This document shows positions 33,857 to 44,200 of a stretch of DNA of 64,000 nt, in pieces. The notes beneath the pieces were generated by a model, which ran no database searches, was not told where the DNA came from, and was given only the letters and a program-made list of their open reading frames with translations. Position 1 is the stretch's first letter. Each line of letters begins with the position of its first letter. Source of the DNA: Dendrobium chrysotoxum (Eukaryota; Streptophyta; Magnoliopsida; Asparagales; Orchidaceae); assembly GCA_019925795.1 (NCBI GenBank), contig CM034311.1, positions 22,070,231 to 22,134,230 on the forward strand. Reading direction: 5' to 3'. The position numbers were made by a program, and so were the translations under genes.

Positions 33857-35053
33857 TCACCATCTCAAAATGTACTCAACCAAAGACTCTCCCGATTTTT
33901 GTTTTTCGATGACAAGATCACCAACGGTTACACGCTGCTGAGCTCTTGAGAATCTCTTTAAGAATAGACTCTCGAGCTCTGTGAATATTTTCACTGAACC
34001 ATTAGGTAGATCTGCGTACCACTCAAAAGCAATACCGGATAGACTACTCACAAACTGGCGAAAGAGTAGAGCATCTGACCCTCCTGCGTTGCAACAGCTC
34101 GCTCGGAAGTGGGCCAGGTGCTGTCTTGGATTTTCTAAACCACTAAAAACTTTGAATGAAGGTGGCACAAAGCCTTTAGGATAAGAAACTGAATCATATT
34201 CTTCAGGGTAGGGTCTACCCTTTGGAATAGATACAGTCCCTTGAGAATGGGCTAAGGCCTCCCTTACCTGGGTTTCGATCATCTGGCGGATATCTTTGTC
34301 GGCTGGAGAGGTTGGGGAAGCAACCTCTGGAGTTCTAGGACTTGATTCTATTTTCCTGCTGTGCTCACCCACTGTGTGTGTTGTAGGTTGTAACTGCTCG
34401 GATTGAGATTGTTGTGCCTTGATCATCTGATTCTGCATCTGTTCCATTCTAAGCATCATCTGTTCAATTTTATTTTCCAGACTCTTGATGTATTCATCTT
34501 TCTCATTCAATTTAATTGATCCATCGGAGTCTGAATCTACTGCTGCAGAGGCTTCTTCTTTACCAGATCGGTGTCTTGAAGGCTCAGCATCTTTATTTGA
34601 TGCTCTGGTTTCCACCATGCAAATGTTCCCAGCTGAATCTTCTTCCATCAGATCATCTGCTTCTGGATCAAAGGCTTCAATTGCCTTGTTTTTAAGTATG
34701 TCCCTTATTTCCTGTACCACCTCATCGACCGGTCTACCCTCAATTGATTCGAGGTTGATTGGTAGGTACCTCTTATAGTTGATCATCTCTTTGAATTCCT
34801 CATCTCCTAGCTTGGTGAGGACTTCTTGGATTTGCAGGTCATCAGCGGTAGGTTCTGCTACCAACTGATTTAACATTTCTTCATCATCCTCAAGCTCTAT
34901 CCCCTCCCCTCCGACTTTCCCAGGATCGGTAGTCGTGAGGGTGACATCCTCAACAGGGTGAGGGATATCTAACCTAACAGGTGACGAAGGAGTTTGACTT
35001 GTAGGAACTCCAACATCAATCTGAGGAGAATCCTCACATCCCTGAATAAGGAG
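33857..35053 (-). pseudogene. Element B gag, N-terminal part
   Basis: The ORF from a Met at 34876 (339 residues) contains a coiled-coil stretch (about residues 125-165, EQMMLRMEQMQNQM) and the retrotransposon gag domain (about 215-339) with FSGLENPRQHLAHFRASC, GIAFEWYADLPNGS, FLKRFSRAQQ and the ESLVEYILRW helix. It stops at TGA 33857-33859, where CGA (Arg) is the likely original codon. Upstream the frame is open through 34877-35053 to the TGA that ends ORF1, so ORF1 and gag share one frame. Gag forms the virus-like particle. Confidence 0.88.
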
Positions 35054-36244
35054 TCAGGGGACCTTAACAGGTGACTGGACTGGTAAATGAACTGGTGACT
35101 GAACTAGTGTCTTAACTGGTGTCTCTCTAATCTGAATCCCAACAGTTCTGCTTATCTTCATTGGCACATAAGGTTCATCCAAAGGTATGGGCCTCTTGCC
35201 CTTAACATCAACTAGTTGTAAGTCTTTGACGATTTCTTTTGATTTGGCTATCATAGGGGCTAACTTTGAGAATCTTAAAGGGGGAACTGGAGGTCTACCA
35301 CTGAGAGGGTGACTCCTACCAGACACAGTTAGAACTATCTCCTCAATTTTGGCAGTTGGGAGACGAGGCACCCAATGATATCCATCCACTAACACTGAGG
35401 CAACTGGTTGCTTAACAAACTTTTTGTTTCTCCTCACTGGCTGAGGAGTCAGGTTTCTTGCTTCAGACTTTTCTTCTTTTAAAACTTCTTTCTCCAGTTT
35501 ATGTGAGATCACCCCCTTCAGGTGTCTCATATATTGTTCTTTGGTCTGACCTGTCTCAGCAGCACAGGTATGAATGATGTTCCTTAACATCCTAGTTTTC
35601 AAAGTGTTCTTCTCCTTGGTGGTTCTCTTAACAGTGTAGTCGACTGGGCTAGGTGGAGAGCTAGCAATCCACGTGACTCTCTCCTCCTCTGCAGCAGCTG
35701 CGAGGGGGTGGAAACGACTCCCTTTCAGGAGTGGAGAAGAGGCAGGGATAGGCAGCTCCTCAGCAGCCTCAGGCTCAACTAAACTCAAGGCTTTCTGTTC
35801 AGCTATCTTCCTTGACTTGGTAATTTTCTTCCTTATCATTCTCAGGTAGTTCTTCCTAGCACTCTTAGTGCCAAACAGTGCTGCAGAAATAGAAGACCCT
35901 TTCTCAATGGTAGATTTCACTTCAATTTTCTTGTCCTCACTTCGGACTGAGGGTACAGAAGGTGTAAGGGTAGCACCTGCTGCCAGTTCCAACACTAGGG
36001 GAAGGTCACTCGTAGCTCCCACAGCTAGTTCCACTACTGGACCATTCTCGCCCTCAGCAGCGAGATTGATGATTGTTCCACCATTAACAGACAGTTTAAG
36101 AGTCTTGAAACCCATCCCAAACTGAATTGCAGTGCTATGAATTAACTCTTCGACTTGAAGGTCTCGGTCAACGGAGAACAGAAGTTTTCCAGCCATTGCA
36201 GAAGATTTGATTGTCTGAAATTTGAAAGAGAAGACTTGAATCAA
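35054..36244 (-). CDS. Element B ORF1 (Ogre-type extra ORF upstream of gag)
   Basis: 396 residues, or 380 if the second Met (MAGKLLFSVDRDLQVEEL, at 36196) is used, which I prefer because the first residues are low-complexity. It has no domain I recognise. Visible features are a compact N-terminal part (about residues 17-90), basic stretches (RMIRKKITKSRKIAEQK; RRNKKFVKQP), and a short C-terminal repeat of LVQSPVHLPVQSPVK type. An ORF of unknown function in this place is diagnostic of Ogre elements. It ends at a single TGA (35054-35056), after which the same frame stays open into gag. Whether that stop is natural or a CGA-to-TGA change is open. Confidence 0.75.
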   Translation of the reverse strand: MIQVFSFKFQTIKSSAMAGKLLFSVDRDLQVEELIHSTAIQFGMGFKTLKLSVNGGTIINLAAEGENGPVVELAVGATSDLPLVLELAAGATLTPSVPSVRSEDKKIEVKSTIEKGSSISAALFGTKSARKNYLRMIRKKITKSRKIAEQKALSLVEPEAAEELPIPASSPLLKGSRFHPLAAAAEEERVTWIASSPPSPVDYTVKRTTKEKNTLKTRMLRNIIHTCAAETGQTKEQYMRHLKGVISHKLEKEVLKEEKSEARNLTPQPVRRNKKFVKQPVASVLVDGYHWVPRLPTAKIEEIVLTVSGRSHPLSGRPPVPPLRFSKLAPMIAKSKEIVKDLQLVDVKGKRPIPLDEPYVPMKISRTVGIQIRETPVKTLVQSPVHLPVQSPVKVP

Positions 36245-38206
36245 ACTTTTGAATTTGAATTTTGACTAGAAATTTTTTATATTTTATCACATAAATCAAA
36301 TTATAGGAACTATAATCCGATATATAGTGATAAAGTATAGATATCAATTTTGACTTGAAGAAAATTTGAATTTTTGTTGTATATGTTCAACTACAAGAGA
36401 ATGTTGTAGAGAACGTATAACAACAACGGTCTGGATTTAATTTGAAAGGATTTGACGAGGGTTTGAAATTTTGAAGATTGAAAGATTTTCTTTGACTATT
36501 TGGAACCAATAAGTCGGATTTGATTTCAACTTAATAGTTAACAAAATATCAAAGAAAGTCAAGGAGTTTTGACTCGACTCTCATATCCCACTAATCAGGC
36601 TAGGGATAAGATGTCAGAGATTTGACTTGATGAAAAGACTAGATGATTAAATTTGAATCTGGAAATGGTACATGTTATACTACAAGAGAATGTTGTAGTA
36701 GTACATGTGACAGCAAAAATTGATTTTGAATTGAAAGGGAATTTGAACGACTCAAAAATCCGGCAGCATCTCCCCTTATTTTTGAAACTCGAGGTGTTGA
36801 ATTTACATTCAACAAGACAATTTACAAACATTAGGGAAGATTTTACGGAAAGAAACTTGACTCTTTATATCTTATCAAAGATGAAATGTCAGAGTTCAAA
36901 GATTTGAAAGACACTGAAAATAAATGTTGAATTTGAATTGTCAATGTTAATCTACAAGAGGTATTGTAGAAGAACATTCGACAAGTGATGATTAAAACTT
37001 GGAGAGAATTGAACGGATATTTTTTGAAAATTTTGAATTTCCGGCAGCACCTCCCCTTATTTTTGAAACTCGAGGTGTTGAGTTTGCATTCAACTCGACG
37101 GTTTACAAGTGTCAGGGAAGAGCTAGGGAAAACCATTTGACTCTTTACATTTCAAAAGAATGATTTAAAATGAAATGTCAAAGATTGATTTATCCGGATA
37201 AATTTGAATAAATATTGCATATATTAAGCTACAATAATTGTTATAGAGAAATATATGGCAATGCATTTTGAACTTGATTGATTTTGAAAAGAGATTTGAA
37301 AATTTTGAAAATCCGGCGGCATCTCCCCTTACTTTTGAAACTCGAAGTATTGAACATATGTTCAACATAACGGTTTACAAACCTATAAGAGAGAGATTCT
37401 AAGAAATCAACCTGACTCTTTCATTCTGATGAGTGACTCAGAATGGAATGTCAAGGACTGAAATGACCGGAGAAGTTGAAAGTGCATTAACTATATACAA
37501 CTACAATCATTATTGTAGAATATATAGTTGCAATGATTATTATAACTTGAAAAGAGATGTTTGAAAAATTTAAAATTTCGGCAGCATCTCCCCTTATTTT
37601 GAAACTCGAAGTGTTGAACGTATGTTCAACATAACGGTTTACAAAAACAGGGGGGATGTTATAAGCTAACCCGACTCTTTCATTTCGACTAGTGATTCGG
37701 GATTGAAATGTCAAAGGTTAGATTAACTAAAAAATTTCAAACTTTGGATTAAAATTTGGAAGAGGAATCTATATCCTATCACACATATTAAATTATAGGA
37801 ATTACAATCCTATATGTAATGGTAGGATATAGGAATCGACTGAGATTTGAAGACAATGGAATTTTGCTAGACATTTGAAATTATAACTTTGAAATTAAAG
37901 AAATCTTCTGTAAATCGTGAAACTTAGCACGCTATGATTTATTTGCATGCAAGTTTGCAACATGTACAGAAAGACTTTAAAAAGCTCAGCTTGACTCTTT
38001 CGCTCTACCAATGAACTTGGAGGCGAAATGTCAAAGCCAGACTTGGAGGGAGGTTTCCTACACTCACCTCTCTTTTCACATGTCTTAATTGAGTTGATCA
38101 CACTCACCCAAGAAAGAAATGGGTAGAGGGACCAACATAAGAAAGGTAGTCAAAACTACCGATGTAATAAAATTTATATCGCTATTGAAGATGGAGAGAG
38201 AGATTA
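36245..38206 (-). repeat. Element B leader with about 273-bp tandem hairpin units
   Basis: This is the 5' untranslated leader between PBS and ORF1. The phrase CGGCAGCATCTCCCCTTA recurs at 36761, 37041, 37314 (with a G variant) and 37579, giving periods of 280, 273 and 265 bp. Each unit also holds a CTACAA..TTGTAG-type hairpin (for example about 36690, 36952, 37230, 37500) and a block starting GACTCTTT and ending AAATGTCA that folds on itself with changing arms (near 36860, 37140, 37420, 37680, 37995). No ORF of interest is present. Likely roles such as packaging, dimer formation or translation control are inference. Confidence 0.75.
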
Positions 38207-38224
38207 TCCCTAGTGGAGTCGCCA
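38207..38224 (-). promoter_or_regulatory. Primer binding site of element B (tRNA-Arg type)
   Basis: The plus strand TCCCTAGTGGAGTCGCCA is the complement of TGGCGACTCCACTAGGGA, matching the 3' end of plant tRNA-Arg as known for Ogre. It lies 5 nt inside the 5' LTR edge at 38230. Confidence 0.85.
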
Positions 38225-38229
38225 TTTTT

Positions 38230-41200
38230 TGTTTTGATTGAAAAATATGTTTTGAAAAGAGGTTTAATTTTCTTTGGGAAATGTTTAATTTCTGGAATTT
38301 TGAATTTTATAATCGAACACTTATTATGAATGATATATCACTTCGAAAAGTGAACATATCGTTCTCTAATAGGTTCAGATTATAAATCTTTGAATTTATC
38401 TGATTATTATAATCAAACTCAAGGAGAAACAATATATGATCCCGAAGGATCAAAATAATGTTTAATCCATTGTACGACTACAATAATTGAGATAAGAGAT
38501 CATTAATTTCATATTTAAAGTTATGATTGTAATTGATATATCTATCCAGAGAAAGAAGATATCAATTACTATCGATAGTTCAAATATGATGATAATGATC
38601 GTAAAGTTTGAATTTCCCAAAGATAATCAATTGAAGGTTTTGAAAACTTGATTTTAAAATCTGGTCTGGGTTTCTAAATCTCCTACGAGCGCAAGCCCTC
38701 GTAGTTAATTACATCGTAGGAAACCAGAAAATTTTCTACGAATACTCTCGATTAAAATAGCGATACGAATTTTATTTAAGATTTCAAAGATTGATATCAA
38801 AGAAGGTTAAAGACCGGGATTTTCAATAGGGAATGGTTCAAGATTGAACAGTTATTTCTGGAGTCAAAGGAAGAAGAGTAGGAGGTGTTTTGAGATTCTG
38901 AATTACTTCAGAAACACCCCAACCTATCCTAAGTGTTGGGCTTGAATTTGATTGAAAGATATTTTAATTTGAATGATCAATTTTATTAGAAAGTAGGAAT
39001 CAGATTCCCAGAAGGTTGAGGTCTTAAGATTGAACATTTGCCTCAGAACCTAAGTCTAAAATGGGTACTGAGAATCAGTGACCCGGATCCTAGCTAATGC
39101 AATGCAATCTGGACTTACCCCAGCCTGGATTGGGGAGCCAGCTAAACCACCTAAACGCTTTTAAAAACCATGAGTCAAAGTCTTTATGAAAGAGTGATTA
39201 GGGATATTGATTAAGATTGGTTTAAAGAAATGGGGTCGACATCTAGAGCAGATCCTAATTGACCCCTTAACATATATTGGGTTAAATGCTTAAGCTAGAA
39301 ATGCAATTAAAGATTTAGACTCAATTTTTTTTATTTGTTACTAATGCAATGCATGCTAGTTGACTCGATAAAATGCTTAAATCAATATGAAGCAGTTTTA
39401 AAATAGGCTTAAAAATAGGTTTTATCCTAGAGATTGCACAACATCCCCTTGGACAGAACTGCACCCTAATAGGTTAGGTGGTCTGCCAGAACCCGCAGGC
39501 GGGGAGATGCCTAACAAGGTAGAGAAAAGTTAATATGTATGCATGAAAAACTCCCGGCGAGTCCGGGCTTACTTCTTAAGAACGTTAGAGTTTCTATCTG
39601 AGCTTAAAAATTTTAATTTTGTTTAAGTAGAAAAAGTTAATGACCGTACCCTCACGAGTCTCCGATCGGGTTCCAGGCTAAATCAAATACGACATGCAAT
39701 AAGCGCCAAAAAACTACTAGAAGCATGCGGGTCCTTAATCGCAATCAACATCAAGTAATCAAATCAACATTTAATTAAATTAATTAAATAAATGCTCAAA
39801 CTGAAAGTCCATAGGCAAGTGCCCTTAATAATACAACCCAGGGTCTGCAGTAAAGTAAAGTGGCCGGGTACCACTGACTACAACCCGGATTGTACTCCTA
39901 AGACTCAAGTGATTTTGAGATTTGAGATTCTTCTCGTTCTTCACTTCTTTGTCTTCTTGAAACTCCTTGGATCGTTGGGTCTGGATATCCAAATGAAAAG
40001 AAACTCCCCCTGGATAGGGGTGTTATCTTTTCTCTTTGGATACTTGAACTTCATCCTAATTTGGATCTCCAAATGGATAGGAACTCCCCCCTAAGGGATG
40101 TTCCTTCCTCTTTGGATTCCAAACTGGATGTTTAAACATCTCAATCTCAAATCACTTTAAATTTACAACTCAAATATCATCTCAAATTATATTAATTAAA
40201 ATTAAAATCTAGACTCAACAACCTGCAAGGTTATCCTAATAATCAACAGTTTAAAAATATCCCAAGCAGTTATATATTTAAAATTTAAAAATGCTCAATC
40301 ACAGCCACGCTTGGCCATGCTCTTTTAATTTTAAAGGGGGACTTAAGCATTCTGGAGCACCTGTGCAATTTAATAATTATGATTTTGCCCCATTTAATTT
40401 TATGCCCTGTATGAGCATGGCCACCTGCATAAGATTGAATTAGTATAAATCGTTCCTAACTTAAGGGTAGATCTAACGTACAATCAATCAACTCAGAGTG
40501 CAGTAAATAAATAAACAAACACATCAACATCAATTACTTAAATCTAGCAACCAGCATGCAATGAAAACCACGGAAAACCCGGCACACGCAAGTAGCAGAA
40601 AAGTAAACACCGGCCTAACCTAAGACTAAAGTTGGTTGTCCTAGCAAACCATCTAAAGTGTGTGAGGTAGGCTGTGTGGCTTTGATATGTCCTAAATAGG
40701 ATGATTTGATTGAAGTTGTTTAAAGGTCTAGTTGGTTGAAGGCTCAAGGGAGTTTTGATTTGAGTTTAGATCTTAATGACTTAAAATTAATTTTAAATTT
40801 GATTTTAATTATTAGATGGATATCACCTTTGTTGCACACCGAGGCCGTGAAGTTTATTTCACCTTCCTTGGGGCTAATTTAATAGCCTCGTAGGCCTGGG
40901 TTACCTAGTGGTACCCGATATAATTAAATGATTTGAGTTTGATTAAGGTTTAAAGGTTGATTAAATTTTTAATTAGAATTGGTTGGTTGCTGGTTTTAAT
41001 GTTAAATTAATGTTTTCTGGAATTTTGAATGATTTATTGAATTTTGGAATTTTCTGGATTATTTTAATCATTTAATTAAAGGGTCAAAATTTGACTTTTT
41101 GATTTAAAGTGTTTTCTGGAAAGTTAATATTTTATTAAAATACTAGACCTTAATACGATCAGTTAGACAGTAAGTACACTGAAATTGGATTTTTCTACAT

Positions 41201-44200
41201 TTTATTATGAAGGTTTGAAGTTTTGACTTAATTTTGAACTAAGTTTGACCAAAAGTTGACTTTTTCAAATTTGTTTGATTTCTGGAAACTTAACATTTTT
41301 AATAAATATTAGACCTTAAGATGAGTTGTATGCCTTTGAGTTTGTTCAATTTGGAGTTCATTTGAATTAGTTATGATATTTTGAAGTTTTGACTATTTAT
41401 TGAATTATTTAAATTGTTTAATTAGAGACCCTTTTTATGATTTGAATCCAAATGACCTCCAAACTTCTTGAAATCAACTCCAAAGGTCAGGAATGACCTA
41501 AGGAGTGATTTCCAAGTGTTTGGAAATTTTCTGGAATTTTTAATTATTTTTAATTAATTAATTTAATTAAATATTGAATTTCAATTAAACTTAAATTAAA
41601 CTTAATTTTGAAGTCCAGTCAAGGGGCTTTTATTTTTCATTGAGTAAGGGTTCAATTCTGGTCAGTTTGAGGTAATAAATGTAATTTTTAGATTTAATCT
41701 TGATTTATTATAATTTTTGGAAGGTTTTAAGGCTTAATTAAGGTTTAAACTTGATTAGGTTATTTAGGGGGCTTAATGATCTCAAAAGTCAGTGAAAATT
41801 TTTCTTGAGGTTGTATGTGTCACTAGGTTTGAATGTCCAAAGTTTCAAATCAATTTGAAGTGTATCCTAATTATTGGAGATTTTCTAAGTTCCCTAAATG
41901 AGTCCTTAATTATTGTCCTTAATGACACTAGGTTTAATAGGCTTAAATCAAAGTTTATACTAACCCTTGATTAACATATGTAAGATGCATATACATAAAC
42001 ACAATCAAATCCTAAATCTAGGAGAGCCCTAAACTAAGTGGTGTGTGCATGTCCTAAACATGCAATGCAAATTAAAATTTGATTATTAGAAAGATTAATC
42101 AATGAATAATTAACCAAATAATTATTCATTGATTAATCATCACTCCACATTAATGCTATTCAAGTATGCTTAATCAATGCTTAAGATTTCAAGAGAACTC
42201 TCAAGAATGAAATTTTAAATAAATATAATTTTAAAATAGATTTCAAAATATACATATGTATGGATATATACCTATATGTTTAGTATATAAACTCTTAAAA
42301 TAAAATAATTAAAAATATTATTAAAATAATTTTAAATGCTTGAGAGGTTTTCTGATTTTTCTTTAAATAATTTGAAAATAGATTCACTTTTGAAAATAAT
42401 TAGTTTAATATTTAATTAAATATTAATTAAATATTAAAATAATCAAATAACTCAAATTATTTAAAATAAATTTAGTTTTGAATTTCAAAATTAATTTTAA
42501 ATTAAAATAATTAAAATTCTGAAAATTCTAAGGTATTATGCATATTTTTATGAATTAATTTGAAATTATTTTGAAATTTTTTAAGTTTTGAGTTAATTAA
42601 ATGAGTTTTAAACTAACTTGACATTAATCAAAAAAAAAAAGATTTTAAAATAAATCAAACATTATCTTAAGAACATCTGGAATTTTAAAGTGATTAAAAA
42701 TTATTTTAATTTATTTTCAAATAAATATTTATTAAATATTTAATTATTTAAGTAATTAAAGATTATAGATGTGTATATATATATATATATATATCTATAA
42801 ATAATGATTAATTTAATTAAAAAAAAAGATATTTAAAACATTTTATTTTAGTAATTTGAAAGACTTAATTTTTTTTTTATTTTAAAATTTATAAAATATT
42901 TAAATCATGTTTAAATGAATATTAATTTTTTAAAACATTCAATATTTAATATTCAAATAATTTTTAAAATAAAATTAATATTTTGCATTAATATTTATTT
43001 TAAAATAAAATATTTAATTTTATAAAATTTGTAATATATATAATATATATTTTTAATATTTAAATTAATTTCAATTTTTTTTTATAAAAACTAGGTTTAA
43101 AATTAATTAAACAAAAAAATTTTAATTAATTTAAAAAAAAAAAGAAAAAGGGGTGGCTGGCTGCACACGTGGCGATACGGGATTCGCGGGTTCAAGATCA
43201 TGCGGCGGCGGAGTGGCCACGTGGAGCCTTCTGACAGGGTAGGTCAGGCCGCGGTAATGATTGCCAGCGGCGGCGCAATGATTGCGCCGCCAGCAATCAT
43301 TAACCACTTAAACAGCGGGCCGCGTCAATACTTATCCACGTCAGCGGGGATCGTGGGCCGTCGGATCAAACCACGGAACAAAGCAACGACAGGGATCAAA
43401 TCCCGTCGTTTCATCTCGACTAAGAAGGATCAAACGGCAGAAGTTCAATCCCGTGGTTTTGAAGCAATGGTCCAGATCAAGCCGGACAGAGCTTTAGCCC
43501 AACAGACCCATACACACGATGAAGCGGAGCGCGGTATGGCGAGATCATAGCCGTTGATCGGATGATCAACGGCTGAAAATTTGTACGCCTGGGCCAGACT
43601 ACGAATAAGCCCTAGATTACGTTTTTGAGCCCGTTCGTTCGATCGGGTGCACCAAATCAGTTAAAATTTTAAACCTAGATTATGGATACGAACAGAAATC
43701 ATGTGGAAGTTTTGAATTGATTTAAAACAAACTAAAGAAAAGGCTATTTAAACTAGTGCATCCTAAACTAGGGTTTGAGTTTTTGAGATATTTTACCGAT
43801 GGATTTGGGATTTTTTGGACTCTCTGAACTTGTAGTTTGTCCACGCAAATATTTGATGAAGAATCCTCGAGCTGATGACGTCTGGATCGAGTAGTATATC
43901 TCCTTGACCGGCTTTGAGCTTGATTCGCCGGAATCTGATCGCCGGCGAGATTTGACCGGTCGGGTTCGAGTTGGAATGGGTGTGAGAGAGGATTAGGGTT
44001 CAGGGGAGCTGGAGATTTTATCTGGAGGAGCTGGGAAAGTGAGAGAGTATGAGAGTTTGAATGAATGCTCTCCTAGGGTATTTTTCCCTATTGAGATGTC
44101 CTCTGCTTGAATGGGCGGCTAGGATTGCTCTGGTAGGTTGCTAGGATGCTGCCATCTGTCCAGGGAGTTGGTGGGAGCAGGGGTATCAAGGACACAATGA

